Assembly (NCBI GenBank): GCA_008931825.1
Contig: QXVZ01019761.1
Coordinates: 1-24,077, forward strand
Reading direction: 5' to 3'
Source: Phallusia fumigata
Taxonomy: Eukaryota > Chordata > Ascidiacea > Phlebobranchia > Ascidiidae
DNA: 24,077 bases
The position numbers were made by a program, and so were the translations under genes. Positions 1-11,234 of the stretch are shown here, in pieces; positions within the stretch are counted from its first letter, which is position 1, and each line of letters begins with the position of its first letter. The notes beneath the pieces are model-generated. The model did not search any database, had not been told where the DNA came from, and saw only the letters and a program-made list of their open reading frames with translations.

Positions 1-59
1 TAACCTACTTCCCAACCTTCTCCGCGTCCTGCTACCTTTTGATGCTTGGCTGAGAGCTG

Positions 60-235
60 AGGAGCCCTTTGATAACCCAGTTATAACTCCCAGATCTTGT
101 GACACCAGGTAGCCTGCTTAGCTTTAGCAAGTTAGACTTTAACGGTCGGTATATGCATTTCGCTATGTTGCTTTTACCTTATGCATACAAAGCTCATGGA
201 CCCCGCTTGCAAACCACGACGTAGGGAGTAAAATA
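60..235. repeat. decayed hAT-like MITE fragment
   Basis: Positions 158-203 align without gaps to 19735-19780, inside the better preserved hAT-type element near 19.7 kb, with 38 of 46 bases identical by my count. Both end in the same CATGGACCC motif. The surrounding bases (GATAACC upstream, a G+C-richer tail downstream) also resemble that element. I cannot place either terminus or a target-site duplication, so only membership in the family is supported. Confidence 0.45.
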
Positions 236-1150
236 ACTAATTGAGAGTGATACATGTACATTGTCAAATGGGTTTGTTTGGGTCACATTCGCACAAAGTA
301 AAGCCAGCTAGTTAAAAAGCGTGTGCGCTCTAAGGCTTTGTCCCACTGTGGTATGCTGAATACATAACGGCATAATTACGGCGCAGTGATTTACAAGGTG
401 ATGGACTTTGATAGTAGAATACGACGCTTAATTAGGTGTCGGCCTTTCCCTTTTAGGCAGTTCATGTCAGATTTACAAGCCTTGGTGGCTATGCCTTTAA
501 CAAGCCGTTTGCAGTTTTACGCACAAAGTAGTTAAAACGAAGAAGTCATATATGGTCGTGCTATTATTTTCAGCCTACGGGCATCCTTCAGTTGACGCCT
601 AAACTGTTCGACGCAAACCTGATATGACGTAGAAGCAGCGGATGCTTGCAGGAATTTTGCCTTTCGTGACAATACAACGTCACAATATAGAGACAAATCC
701 AGCAAATCGTAACAGCTGCTCATAGTTTCCGGAACGTAACAAATTTGGCATTTTAACTGATCGTTAATTGCTTCTGGTGGCCACACGCACGTATAAAACC
801 ACTTGTCAGCCAAATGCATTGAATAGGATGCATGTGATTGAGTGCTGGTGAAGTTTTGATGGTGGTTGACATATTTTGTCAAAAATTTATCTGGTTACAG
901 CTGGAAAGCATGGTATGATGTTCGGAATAATAGTATGTAACAGTTTGACGAAAAATGACTGATTCTGTATAATTTGTAAAACTGAATGTGTCGAAAAGTA
1001 AAACTCAGCAGTAAATCAATCTGCGTTATGGAGTAGAGTAGTCACTGCAATGTCTAGCTTTTTCCAGTGCGCAACAATTTCCAGACAAAAGACAAAATCG
1101 TTTAGCCAAACATGGTAAAGAATGTCACGCTACTCGTAGAAAAGACTTTA
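236..1150. other. no gene recognised
   Basis: I recognise no exon here. A 116-codon reverse frame at 532-882 resembles no family I know, and its length is within chance for this base composition. A TATAAAA string lies at 792-798 and E-box-like CAGCTG strings occur near 711 and 899. None is tied to a start site. Confidence 0.4.
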
Positions 1151-1160
1151 CCTTATATGG
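1151..1160 (+). promoter_or_regulatory. CArG box (SRF-type site)
   Basis: CCTTATATGG fits the CArG consensus CC(A/T)6GG exactly. Serum response factor binds such sites upstream of many muscle and actin-cytoskeleton genes. It lies about 930 bases before the tropomyosin-like start codon and five bases before a perfect CRE. Function is inferred from sequence alone. Confidence 0.5.
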
Positions 1161-1165
1161 GCAGA

Positions 1166-1173
1166 TGACGTCA
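1166..1173. promoter_or_regulatory. palindromic CRE (TGACGTCA)
   Basis: This is the full palindromic cAMP-response element, the binding site of CREB/ATF bZIP dimers. CRE-type sites are known components of ascidian muscle enhancers. Its pairing with the adjacent CArG box upstream of a tropomyosin-like gene makes a composite element plausible, although it is untested. Confidence 0.5.
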
Positions 1174-2089
1174 TTATTCTACCGGCGTGACAACCGGCAT
1201 CGCTTTGGAAAGTAAAATTGTGGCTTAATTTGAACTTAAAATTTACTTTAAAAGCTGCGATTGCTAATAGAATTGAAAACGCACTATATTTTGGGGAAGT
1301 AGATGTTTTGTTTGTCAGACTGATACAATAAGATTTGATGTAAAATCGAAAAAATACTTGGCGTGGCGGAAATCCTACCCACAATGCACCGGTGAAAGCT
1401 TGTAAAAGTTGGGTTGACATCTTTGCGAATCAAAGTTTTTGCCTTCTTTGTCAGTTAAGACGTGACGTTTTATTTCTCATTTTTCTTACTTTATATCATG
1501 CGTTTTAACTTCATTGTGACTGAGTTTCAATAGCGTGTGCATTGTTTTTTTGGAGTTATTGCCCGTTGGCTGTATTGCATTGCACTTTGAAACGTTTTTT
1601 AAAGGAAATTTTTAAAACAAGATCGGATAGATTGTTAAGGCAAGCTTGTATGAATAAAAAGTTGCCATTTGACAGTTTAAGATTCATTTGCAAAAAGGAA
1701 AACCTATACTTATGTCAATATCACCAGAAACTTTTGTCAGTTTGTAGTAGAGAATAAGTTTTATGCACAAATACTGACCTAAAGGCATGTTTTTCGAAAC
1801 AATAGTTTTAGTACAAGAAAATAGTTTTCTCGAAACAGTTTTTTGTTAAAGTATGATAGGTTTGCTACAATCTTATCATGACATTTATATCTGTAAAATC
1901 TATGTTCCCTGATACACTTTCCAGTTCAGACACAATTGCCAACATTGAAACTTTAATAAAAAAGCACCTAATTTTAACAAAGCAAATTTAATATGTATTG
2001 TTTCACCATGTTTTTACTCATCTGCATGACAGGATTAATAGGCATATAATTTATTAGGTCACAGTTATTCCCAGGACTAAAAACTTAAC
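1174..2089 (+). other. upstream region of tropomyosin-like gene
   Basis: I recognise no coding exon. The sequence ATTCCCAG ends at 2074, 15 bases before the ATG, and looks like a 3' splice site. It could be the acceptor of a 5'-UTR intron or a trans-splice site. A 71-codon frame at 1542-1757 has no recognisable features. Confidence 0.4.
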
Positions 2090-2818
2090 ATGGAGAAAAT
2101 CAAGAAAAAAATTGCAACACTGAAGGAGGAACTTGATGTAAAAGATGAACAGTTAGATATAAAGGATGCAGAACTAAAGGAACAACAATCCATCATTGAA
2201 GTTTTGGAACAGGAAAAACGTAACCTTGAAAACAAACTGGAGGTGGCTGAGACAGATTTGGAAAGAGTTGAAGAAAACTTGAAAAGGGTCAAAAATGATC
2301 TCGAAGACACCGAAAAGAAACGAGACGAGTTTGAACGCGCTCACAGATCTCTTGAAAACACAGAACAAAATGCTACCGACAGATATGAATCTCAAGTCGG
2401 TGAATTAAAAGAGCTGAGACAAGTTGCTGAAGAATCCGATAGAAAGTATGAGGAAATAGGGCGAAAGCTTCTCATGTTGGAAGCTGATCTAGAAAGAGCA
2501 GAAGATCGCTATGAAGCAGCTGAATCGAACAATAAAGAACTAAGAGAGGAAAACAAACAGTTAACGGCATTGGTTAAATCTTTTGAAGCCAAGGATAATG
2601 CTTTCAGCGAAAAAGAGACCAACTTGGAGGACAGGGTTCGAACCTTGACCTGCAACCTGGCTGAAGCTGAGGATGAAAAGGATCTGTCCCACAAGGAGTG
2701 CATAAAACTGCAAAAGTGCATTGAAAAGCTAGAACAGGAGAATGATGATCTCATTGCTCAAAGAGATCAAGCAAGGCATCAACTGGATGAAGCATACCGT
2801 GAAATGGAAGAAATCTGA
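2090..2818 (+). CDS. tropomyosin-like protein, single exon
   Basis: This 242-residue protein is predicted to be one continuous alpha-helical coiled coil, with heptad a/d hydrophobics running end to end and no Pro or Trp. It starts MEKIKKKIATLKEEL, like the MEAIKKKM start of high-molecular-weight tropomyosins. The centre (about 112-142, with DRKYEEIGRKL and LERAEDRYE) matches the conserved tropomyosin signature region, and the end ...LDEAYREMEEI mirrors the family C terminus. Tropomyosins form head-to-tail dimers along actin filaments. Muscle forms have 284 residues and short forms about 247, so this one lacks roughly 42, about one actin-binding period. The whole ORF lies in one exon, whereas tropomyosin genes are usually multi-exonic, so a retrocopy is possible. 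No stop or frameshift is seen. Start choice: it is the first ATG, 15 bases after a possible splice acceptor. A distant tropomyosin-related coiled-coil protein is the alternative. Confidence 0.85.
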   Translation: MEKIKKKIATLKEELDVKDEQLDIKDAELKEQQSIIEVLEQEKRNLENKLEVAETDLERVEENLKRVKNDLEDTEKKRDEFERAHRSLENTEQNATDRYESQVGELKELRQVAEESDRKYEEIGRKLLMLEADLERAEDRYEAAESNNKELREENKQLTALVKSFEAKDNAFSEKETNLEDRVRTLTCNLAEAEDEKDLSHKECIKLQKCIEKLEQENDDLIAQRDQARHQLDEAYREMEEI

Positions 2819-3647
2819 ATGTAGCGAGATGAAATTGCTGGCCATTGTGAAACTTATGATAGCAGACAACCAACACAAAACCATTCCATTAATTGAACCT
2901 TCAAGAGTCTAATTCTGCTGCAGACATTCCCAGTAATGTTTATGGTACTATGTATCAAACTTATACTCCTGTATACATGACAACAAGTCCAGGCACCCAG
3001 CTGTTGTACATATTTTGCTACATATATTCCCAACGCAACAAAAATCTACTAACATTACATTTGTGCGTTTTGCCATTTTGACAGTGACATCTATTGTATG
3101 TGTATGTTATCAAGTGCTTTATTTTGCTTACTATTGCATTTACTAATTAGATAAGTGTACATATATTTTGCGCAGTGATTTAGGCCAACAAGCATATAAA
3201 TCCTCAGCATTGTTTCCCACTTCCTAATTTTCAGTGCACACTCCCAATTGTCTCAGTAGTGCTTTGTTTATGGGTTGTGTGTTGCCTTTTTCAAGTGCTC
3301 TTAATTCTTCCAGCATACATGATGCAAACAGCTTAATAAAAATTTTCTCAGTTGAAACTAGAAGGCTGTAAAATACCTGTGTGCTTTAGATGTTAGATAT
3401 TTAGGAAGTTTTGGCCTTCCTTGCTTGACTTTAGTTGTAATAGTGTCAAATCTAAATGGCATATATATTTGTGTGTGTAATGATGGTTATAAGTGTCATA
3501 GCGTTTTCGTTGCATTCAAATCAAATGAAGTTTCCCTAATCATTTTTTTTCAAAATTTGTGCACTACTGTTTTTCAGTTGGCGCTAGTATCAGTAACACG
3601 TTGAGCAGTTTAATAAAGTGGACCAACGAATTTGTAATCTTTCGCAG
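2819..3647 (+). other. 3' region of the tropomyosin-like gene
   Basis: No coding exon is recognised. AT-rich sequence with AATAAA signals at 3335-3340 and 3612-3617 suggests a long 3' UTR with alternative ends. A 62-codon frame at 2893-3081 shows no coiled-coil character and no splice acceptor joining it to the gene. Confidence 0.5.
3612..3617 (+). terminator. candidate poly(A) signal, tropomyosin-like gene
   Basis: This canonical AATAAA is the last one before DNAJB11. It is followed 30 bases later by TTTCGCAG (ending 3647), a 3' splice-site-like string, and then by the DNAJB11 ATG at 3714. Confidence 0.45.
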
Positions 3648-3709
3648 AGTATTTTTTGTTCTCACTGAGACTGGACCTGATTATTAGGAACATATTAATA
3701 TTATCAGTA

Positions 3710-3932
3710 GGTCATGAACACTGTAAATCTGAACACAGTCTTTATCTTATTCCTCATCATCACACAAGTTTTTGCAGGGTAAGTTTAATGCCTTCTGATT
3801 ATCTTGATTGATCACTTAAANGGTCATGAACACTGTAAATCTGAACACAGTTTTTATCTTATTCCTCATCATCACACAAGTTTTTGCAGGGTAAGTGTAA
3901 TGCCTTCTGATTATCTTGATTGATCACTTAAA
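3710..3932 (+). repeat. duplicated signal-peptide exon around N at 3821
   Basis: Bases 3710-3820 and 3822-3932 are two 111-bp copies of DNAJB11 exon 1 plus its donor and early intron. I see two differences: a synonymous GTC/GTT in the signal peptide and one T/G six bases into the intron. The left copy stops exactly at the N and the right copy begins exactly after it. This is the pattern of two overlapping allelic contig ends that were joined without merging. Confidence 0.85.
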
Positions 3933-6900
3933 TAGACATACATGGTAGTTCTTATATACATGGATTTTTCTGTAAATACTTAATTTACGGTACCCAATTG
4001 ACTTTTTATTACAATGCAGCTAATGTTATGACCATTTGGCACTGACTAATGATTGTATTATTTTGTAATTATGATTACATTTGGATTTTTGAACAATCTT
4101 ATTTTGTCCCTGTATCTTTAGTTCTGTGTCCCTCTGAACGACAAGAAAGCCTTTAACTAATTCTAGAAACTGCTATATATGCATATAATAGACTTTGTTG
4201 TTTAGTTGTATAACTAATGTGCAAGTATGACAATACAGTTTCATATTTTTAGACAATAGGTATGACTGATATTAAAACTGATAAAAACAGTATAATATGT
4301 AAAATGCAATTTGCTTGAAGCAACTATGAAATTAAGTATTTTATTTGTTTGTTTTAAAACAACAAAGTGTCCACCAGTTTTTCATTAAATAAAGAGGTAA
4401 TAGATGGAATTGTTTAGATATTGTGCATTGTTAAGGAAAACTTTAAGGTTACCCCACCCTTCCTGTGTATGTTTTAAATGTCACCAAATAAAGTCAAATT
4501 ATTTTCTTTGCTGGTTTCATTTACTTTAATTATAAGGTTGTGATCCAAATCTTATTCTACCAGTCTGACAAACTATCAAAATTCTGATGGTGTTTAAACA
4601 CAATTAACAATTGGACATGAAATATATATGACAAAATATTATCTGTGTTTATGGTACATCTCGTTTCCTGCCATTACCTTTAAATTATTTGTTAAGGTTT
4701 TGTTTAAAAAAGACCGTTTTGACTCTGTATATTCAAACTGAATGATTACAGTAACTGTATGAATGTATTGCTTTGCTTTTAGTCTTTTAAACAATTGGAT
4801 TGCTTTTAAACTTTTATGTATTTCCACACATACACCCGCAGAACACCTTCAACTCGTTTAAATCCTCAAATTTCTAAATTTATTGTACAGTTTTCTATAA
4901 TTCTCTTAATAAAATCTTCTAGGGGGCGAATTATCACTATTGCTTATATTATTTTTGTGTGGTTAGCTTTGTAATTTAGTTAGCGTCAATACTAGTGGTT
5001 TCATTTCACATTTTTACTATTCCTGTGACTGGTATAAATGTAACCTTCGGCAGTTAATTTACTGTGTCACTATGTTTGTGGCCCTAGATACTCCCAAACT
5101 TGCAAGTAGGCTGCCAAGTGTTTGGTAAAACGGCCATTTGTGTGAAAGGTTGTCGTTTCTAATCCTACCAAAGGTTTTCATTTTACCAAACAGATAACCT
5201 TGGGGCATGACTAAGTAAAACTTATCAAGTTAAAACAAATTAAAGCCTCCACTGCTTGTAACCCTGTCAGGTGTCATTTTACCCACCAGATTAAACTAGT
5301 TGTATAACACTGTATGTACAAAATAAAGCTATTTACAAATATCTTAAAATCGAGATATTTTAAAGTGGAATGAAGATCATGTGCTTTATTGTGTGACAAT
5401 GTACCTGTGCTGGTTACATTGGGCAATGACTATGACAAAATATTGTTTTGACATGAAAAAATTTGATGTAAAAGTGCTGTATAGTATGACATAGGAACTC
5501 TAATATCCAACCAACATTCTGAGGGAACTTTTACACAGCAAATATTGTTCCACACAAGTAAAAACAATGCCAAAAATACATAAGGTTTATTTTTTGTGAG
5601 TTTATGTTTTTTACCTTAAACAGTCATTTTTACATTGTTTAATGTGCGATAAATCATACAATGAGTTAAAATGTCAGGTGTCAGCAGTCTGTTAATAGGA
5701 TTGTGTACGTCACATAGGAAGTAAAGCCACGGTCTGTTGCTTGGCCACAGATGACATAATTACACGTGTCCTGTACAGTGGCTGTATTCATTGCCTCAGG
5801 CTGCAAACTGACAAGCCTATCGGATACAGTGTTTGTTTTGTCTTATCACACACTTAGATAGATACAAGGACATTCTTTTACACAACTACTGGTTTGATCA
5901 ATTGAATCTTAGTGCTTGTAAACCTTTTTTTATATTGGAAGTTGAATTGCAAAAATACCTAACTATGGACATTTTTATTTACTCCATTCATTTTGTGCAA
6001 TGTTTATGCACTCTTTAGATCATTTAAAAACTAATGTTGCTAATAAACCAATGATGGTTCATAGTTAGATGCCTAATTCATTTTTTTAATCTAAAATTAT
6101 TGGCGGCCACAAACTCCCTGCTAGCAACTTGTTTTTCACACCTATTTTTTGGCAAAACTATTTGAATGAGTGAACTAGTTTGTTGTGTGTAAGTTCATGT
6201 AATATTTTTTCTATTTCCAGTCCATTGTAAAATGGTGTATTTTTTAGACGTGATTTTTACAACATTCTGCAAGTGTCAAAAGATGCCACAACCAAACAAA
6301 TCAAATCGGCATACAGAAAACTAGCTAAACAAATGCACCCAGACAAAAATCCAGATGACCCTACAGCTACAGAAAAATTTCAGGAACTTGCGTTAGCATA
6401 TGAGGTATTTTAATGACCTGGCAATTAAATGAACATGACAGGATGTTGTCAGACCTCCCACCCACATTCCAACGGAACTTTTCTTTCCTAGGTTTTATCT
6501 GATGAAAACAAAAGGAAAAAGTATGACCAGTTCGGTGAGGAAGGTTTAAAAGATGAACTGAACACTGGGGGCCATGATCCATTTTCAAGGTAATGTGTTA
6601 CACAAAACAAATGTGTACAGTCGAATTAATAAACCCCAATTTAGGTACAGCTTTGTTTACCAGATTTCTGTGATTCACAGTGTGTTCATCTCTCCAAACC
6701 ACACGATATGATGTTTTTGTAAAACGACTTTAAAAAGATACCGAGCACTAAAGTGAGGCTTTTTCAAGCCATGTCACTAAGTACTTGTTAATTGTGCTTG
6801 ATTAGGTAGCAACTGGAAAACATAAGAATAGCTCTGTAACCGTAAACCTGATGGTGTCATGTTTAATTGCCAGTATCTGTTGCCAATTGTTCGCCATGAT

Positions 6901-9900
6901 ATGTAACTACTGCATTCTTAAATTTAATTGAATGACATCATGAAAACAGACCGGCAGAACAATGTTACTTCTCCTTGCCGTGCTGATTGTACTGTATTTT
7001 CTTGAATCTAGTTGTTTGATTGTAAGCCTGTCACCAAATACTTTTATTTTGTCAAAACGATATTGTGTTGTTGCCCATTTCATCGTTTTTGCTTAATTGA
7101 AACACTGGTTTACAAAATTTATGCAATAACAGCGAAATTATTAAAACATTACCATTTTTTAGCTTTTTCGGTGATTTCTTTTCATTCAATTTCGGTGGGC
7201 AGCCACAACAAGGTGAACGCGACACACCAAAAGGAGATTCAATCACAATACCACTGGAAGTTACGCTCGAAGAAATCTATTCAGGAAATTTTATTGAGGT
7301 AACCTACATTTATATCAACCAGTTCATAAACTGGTATTGTTTGTGATGTTGCATACTGATGGCATTGTCTAGCTTAGGGTGGCTGTATCGAGTATGTTAG
7401 AGGGGACACAAGTATTTGCTCTAGAGCTTGTTGATCTCCTGTTTTACTTTTTTTAAATGGAATGCACACAAACAGTAAAAGGATAAATTTACTGTGTAGA
7501 ACAGAGGATAAATCATTTTATTGTAATTTTTAAAACCCTTAATAGGCTGTTGCCCTTAAAATACATAAAAATACCATGGTTTTAAATGATGTTTTACCCA
7601 TAATGAAGTCGCTGGCTACATAAAACCTTGTATCTCTTTGAATCCTTAGTTTTTATGGATAAATTTGCTTTAAATACATAATAGTACAAATACTTATCAT
7701 AAAAAAATGTTCTTTATAGCATTGTAATATTATGATCATGATTTTAATGTAATTGTTTCTCTGCAATGTTTCTTGTGAAAAAACACTTTGATGCAGAAGA
7801 TTTTTATGAAAAAAACTGTGTATACTCTAAAGTTTATTGCATAAAATCATACCTGCAAGCCACAGGCAAGTTTTTCAAGTTAAATTTGTACAATTTCATG
7901 CTTCACTATTATTATCATTGTAGTGCAAAACCGTTTGTTATGTGCAAAGTTAGAAATAACAAACTATGATTTAATTTAGATTCAAAGGATAAAACCTGTG
8001 GCAAAGCAAACTTCAGGTTCAAGGGAATGTAATTGTAGAACTGAGATGAAAACTACACAAGTTGGACCCGGTCGAATTCAAATGACGCAACAACGAGTTT
8101 GTGACCAATGTCCAAATTTCAAGTAGGCTGAAACTGAAAGTGTTTAGAAATTGCAGCCATATGCTGACATTCAATAAAACTTGTAATATTTGCAGTTAAA
8201 CATACGAGTAGATATTGAAAGTGTTTTACAAATTGTAGCCATATGCTGACATTCAATGAAACTTGTAATATTTGCAGTTAAACATATGAGTAGACAATGA
8301 AAGTATTTTACAAGTGATATGACGACATGTATGGAAACCTCTTGTGGTATTTTTGCAGTTCTAAGTTACAACTCAAAGTATGTTTAAAACAGTAACATCT
8401 CTGTGCTCTAAAACCTATTTTGGTTTATTGCAAAGCCAACTAACAATGATAGGAATTTTGTACTTCTATTTATTTTATAGATATGTTAATGAGGAGAAAG
8501 TTCTTGAGATGGAGATAGAGCCAGGAATGGAGGAGGGTCAGGAATACCCATTTGTGGGTGAGGGTGAGCCAAACATCGATGGGGACCCTGGGGATATTTT
8601 TTTCAAAATCATAATCNAATGTAATTGTAGAACCGAGATGAAAACTACACAAGTTGGACCTGGTCGAATTCAAATGACACAACAACGAGTTTGCGACCAA
8701 TGTCCAAATTTCAAGTAGGCTGAAACTGAAAGTGTTTTACAAATTGCAGCCATATGCTGACATTCAATGAAACTTGTAATATTTGCAGTTAAACATACAA
8801 GTAGATAATGAAAGTGTTTTACAAGTGATATGCGGCATGTATTGAAACCTCTTGTGGTATTTTTGCAGTTATAAGTTATAACTCAAAATATGCCTAAGTT
8901 CAAAACAGTAACACCTCTGTGCTCTAAAACCTACTTTGGTTTATTGCAAAGCCAACTAACAATGACAGGAATTTTGTACTTCTATTTATTTTGTAGATAT
9001 GTTAATGAGGAGAAAGTTCTTGAGATGGAGATAGAGCCAGGAATGGAGGAGGGTCAGGAATACCCATTTGTGGGTGAGGGTGAGCCAAACATCGATGGGG
9101 ACCCTGGGGATATTTTTTTCAAAATCATAATCCTCAAGTGAGTTTTTGTGCAATGTTGGTACGAAATTTATTATTTGCATTCGGAATTGGCTTAACTGAG
9201 CGAAAATCTAGGTACTACTTATAAGCATCACCTTTATATTGCTATGATAAAACAAGTTGAAAACAAAACAATGAATATATGTTGTGTGTGTTGCACATTT
9301 AAGGGATTTAAAACCATGTTTTTTCATGAAAATTTACCAGCATATTTGGCCATGCATAATTATCATCAAAAAGCGATTAATGAAACTGCTGACGATATTT
9401 GGAAATTTATGGGTTAAACACTTTATAAGTTGTTGGATAGTTACAGCAGAAATTGTTGGTGTTCAATGAAAAAAAATTGTGGTGTATTTTGCTTGATTTT
9501 TGCGATTCACTTGTCCTGCTTTGACAAAAAATGTGCCCCTAAATTTGCTACACAAAAGCTTTTGGACACAATTTTTTAAAAGCTTTTGGACTTGGTAAAA
9601 TTATGGTAAATTCACTCGATCACAATGTTTATGAGATGTTTTTTTTCTGGCAGGCATCCAGTATTTGAAAGAAAAGGTCTTGACCTTTACACAAACATCA
9701 CAATTTCCCTTCAGGATGCTTTAGTGGGATTCAAAACCAATATAAAACATTTAGATGGGCACCAGGTGTGTATCTTTCATTTGACAGGAAACTGACAGTT
9801 TGTCGTTAAACAATAGAGATTGCTACACAATGACGACATCCTTTTATGCAACCATCTTCAATAATTATATTGCACTCAACCGATGTAAAATAAAAGGTTT

Positions 9901-11234
9901 AAACTGGGTAATAAGGTGCTGGCCTTCAACATTTGGCACAATCCTACTTTCAAAAGCTTGAAATTGTTTAGGTATTTGTAGGTTTTTCTTTTGCTCTGTT
10001 TTAGAAGCAATTTTCAGTTGTCTGCATACCAACCTACCGTCATACATATCCACATTTTTAACTTCCTTTTTTATGCACCATTCTATATTAACACAATTCT
10101 GTTCAAGTTAATTTCCTTACCAAAGACAACTTTTACAAACACTGCAATGGCAAACTAATCCAGAAAACACAAGAAGTTGCTTAATTTTTTGTTATGTAGC
10201 AATAATGTACACAATTTTAATTGACGGTTAGTTGTTTTTTTTGAAGGCTCTTTTGAAAAATGTATAAGTCAACCTGTAGCTTGTTGGTAAAACATTAGAA
10301 ATCGCTTTTATACTGTTTGTACTAACACAGGAATACTTTGCTTGCATAAGTCTTGTAGATTGTATTGTTGTACTATAGTCCCTTTATATAAACAGTGAGT
10401 GATTATGATCAGTGCCCTATAATAAAGTCTTGTACTGAAGCAGCCATAATTTTACATCACATTGACAGGTTGCCATTGAGAGAAACCAGGTGACCTGGCC
10501 TGGAGCCCGTATTAAGAAGAAGAGGGAAGGTTTGCCATCAAATGAAAATTACAACTTGCGAGGAAACCTTATTGTGACTTTTGATGTCGATTTTCCTAGA
10601 GGCGAATTAACTGAAAGTCAAAAATCTGGTAAATTAATTTTGTGCTTGGTCATTATTACCTAAGTTTATACTTTTTGTAACTTTTATCTACTTGTTGATT
10701 AGTTAGTGGATGGTTCATTCTTGAAGGCTGAAAATTGTCAATCAAACTTATAACTAAAACAGCCAAATTTTGAAACACATGTGTACATGTCTGTGTGTGA
10801 CCCAGTCAAACATTGAGACAATTGGTCTGTAAACATCAAATTTTACAGCATTGTTTGTTATGCAGCCACTTTCTAATTTCAACCATATTTTACCAATCCT
10901 TTAACTCAATACTGACATGTAGTGGCTGGATTTTTTGCAAATGAAACACTGGGCTTTTCTCCTGTGAAAGGTTGCGGTGCTACTAAAAAACACCTTCACT
11001 TCTGTTTTATGCTGATTAAGTTTGGGAAGACAGTTTTAAAATAGGTTTAAAACACTAGAATGGTATCCTAAAATTAGGAGGAAGGGTTTAGTGCCGACTG
11101 TTACAAAAAGTAAAAATTGTGTTGTACAGCAGTGTGAGTATATTAGTTACTAAATATTTGTTTTTTCAGGTCTTGAAAAGATTCTGAAGCAAAAGACAAA
11201 ACCAAATGTGTACAATGGTTTACAAGGTTACTGA
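3714..11234 (+). CDS. DNAJB11: DNAJB11 / ERdj3, ER-lumen Hsp40 co-chaperone
   Basis: The nine exons are 3714-3778 (or the second copy 3826-3890), 6248-6404, 6492-6589, 7163-7298, 7980-8122, 8997-9137, 9654-9765, 10469-10628 and 11170-11234. All introns are GT/AG and all phases agree. The sum is 1,077 nt, or 358 residues, the same length as human DNAJB11. Residues 1-22 form a signal peptide (MNTVNLNT then a hydrophobic run ending QVFAG). The J domain follows from about 23, with HPD at 52-54, the motif that stimulates BiP ATPase. A Gly/Phe stretch ([12 protein letters not shown]) comes next. The substrate-binding domains contain the family's Cys motif, C169-N-C171 and C193-DQ-C196. The end is NGLQGY. 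There is no KDEL tail, as in other ERdj3 proteins. Intron 1 (2.36 kb) holds nothing I recognise. Parts of exons 1, 5 and 6 appear twice around N characters; these are treated as assembly duplicates. Confidence 0.96.
8026..9132 (+). repeat. duplicated exon 5-6 segment around N at 8617
   Basis: Bases 8026-8616 and 8618-9132 are two copies of the same DNAJB11 stretch: the 3' 97 nt of exon 5, intron 5 and the 5' 136 nt of exon 6. Four differences in exon 5 are all at third positions and synonymous (Thr, Pro, Thr, Cys codons). Exon 6 looks identical in both. The intron differs by substitutions and by an 81-bp repeat present twice on the left and once on the right. The copies behave as alleles. Bases 8481-8616 and 8618-8714 are therefore redundant partial exons. 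Confidence 0.85.
8135..8297 (+). repeat. 81/82-bp tandem repeat in DNAJB11 intron 5
   Basis: Two units, 8135-8215 and 8216-8297, each begin TGAAAGTGTTT and carry the GCCATATGCTGACATTCAAT core. They differ by a few substitutions. The corresponding stretch of the second allelic copy (from about 8727) has only one unit, so copy number appears to vary between haplotypes. Confidence 0.8.

Noticed and set aside
532-882. 116-codon reverse-strand frame as a gene
   Set aside because: It shows no family similarity, domain or clear splice context, and a frame of this length is expected by chance in 24 kb of this composition.
2077-2754. Reverse-strand Ser/Phe-rich frames opposite the tropomyosin-like gene
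   Set aside because: They are antisense shadows of Lys/Glu-rich coiled-coil codons.
2893-3081. 62-codon frame as a C-terminal tropomyosin exon
   Set aside because: It is not heptad-patterned, the upstream ORF ends in a normal stop with a typical C terminus, and no acceptor is evident.
8380-8718. 112-codon frame across the N in DNAJB11
   Set aside because: It joins exon 6 of one allelic copy to exon 5 of the other through the N, an order impossible in the real protein.
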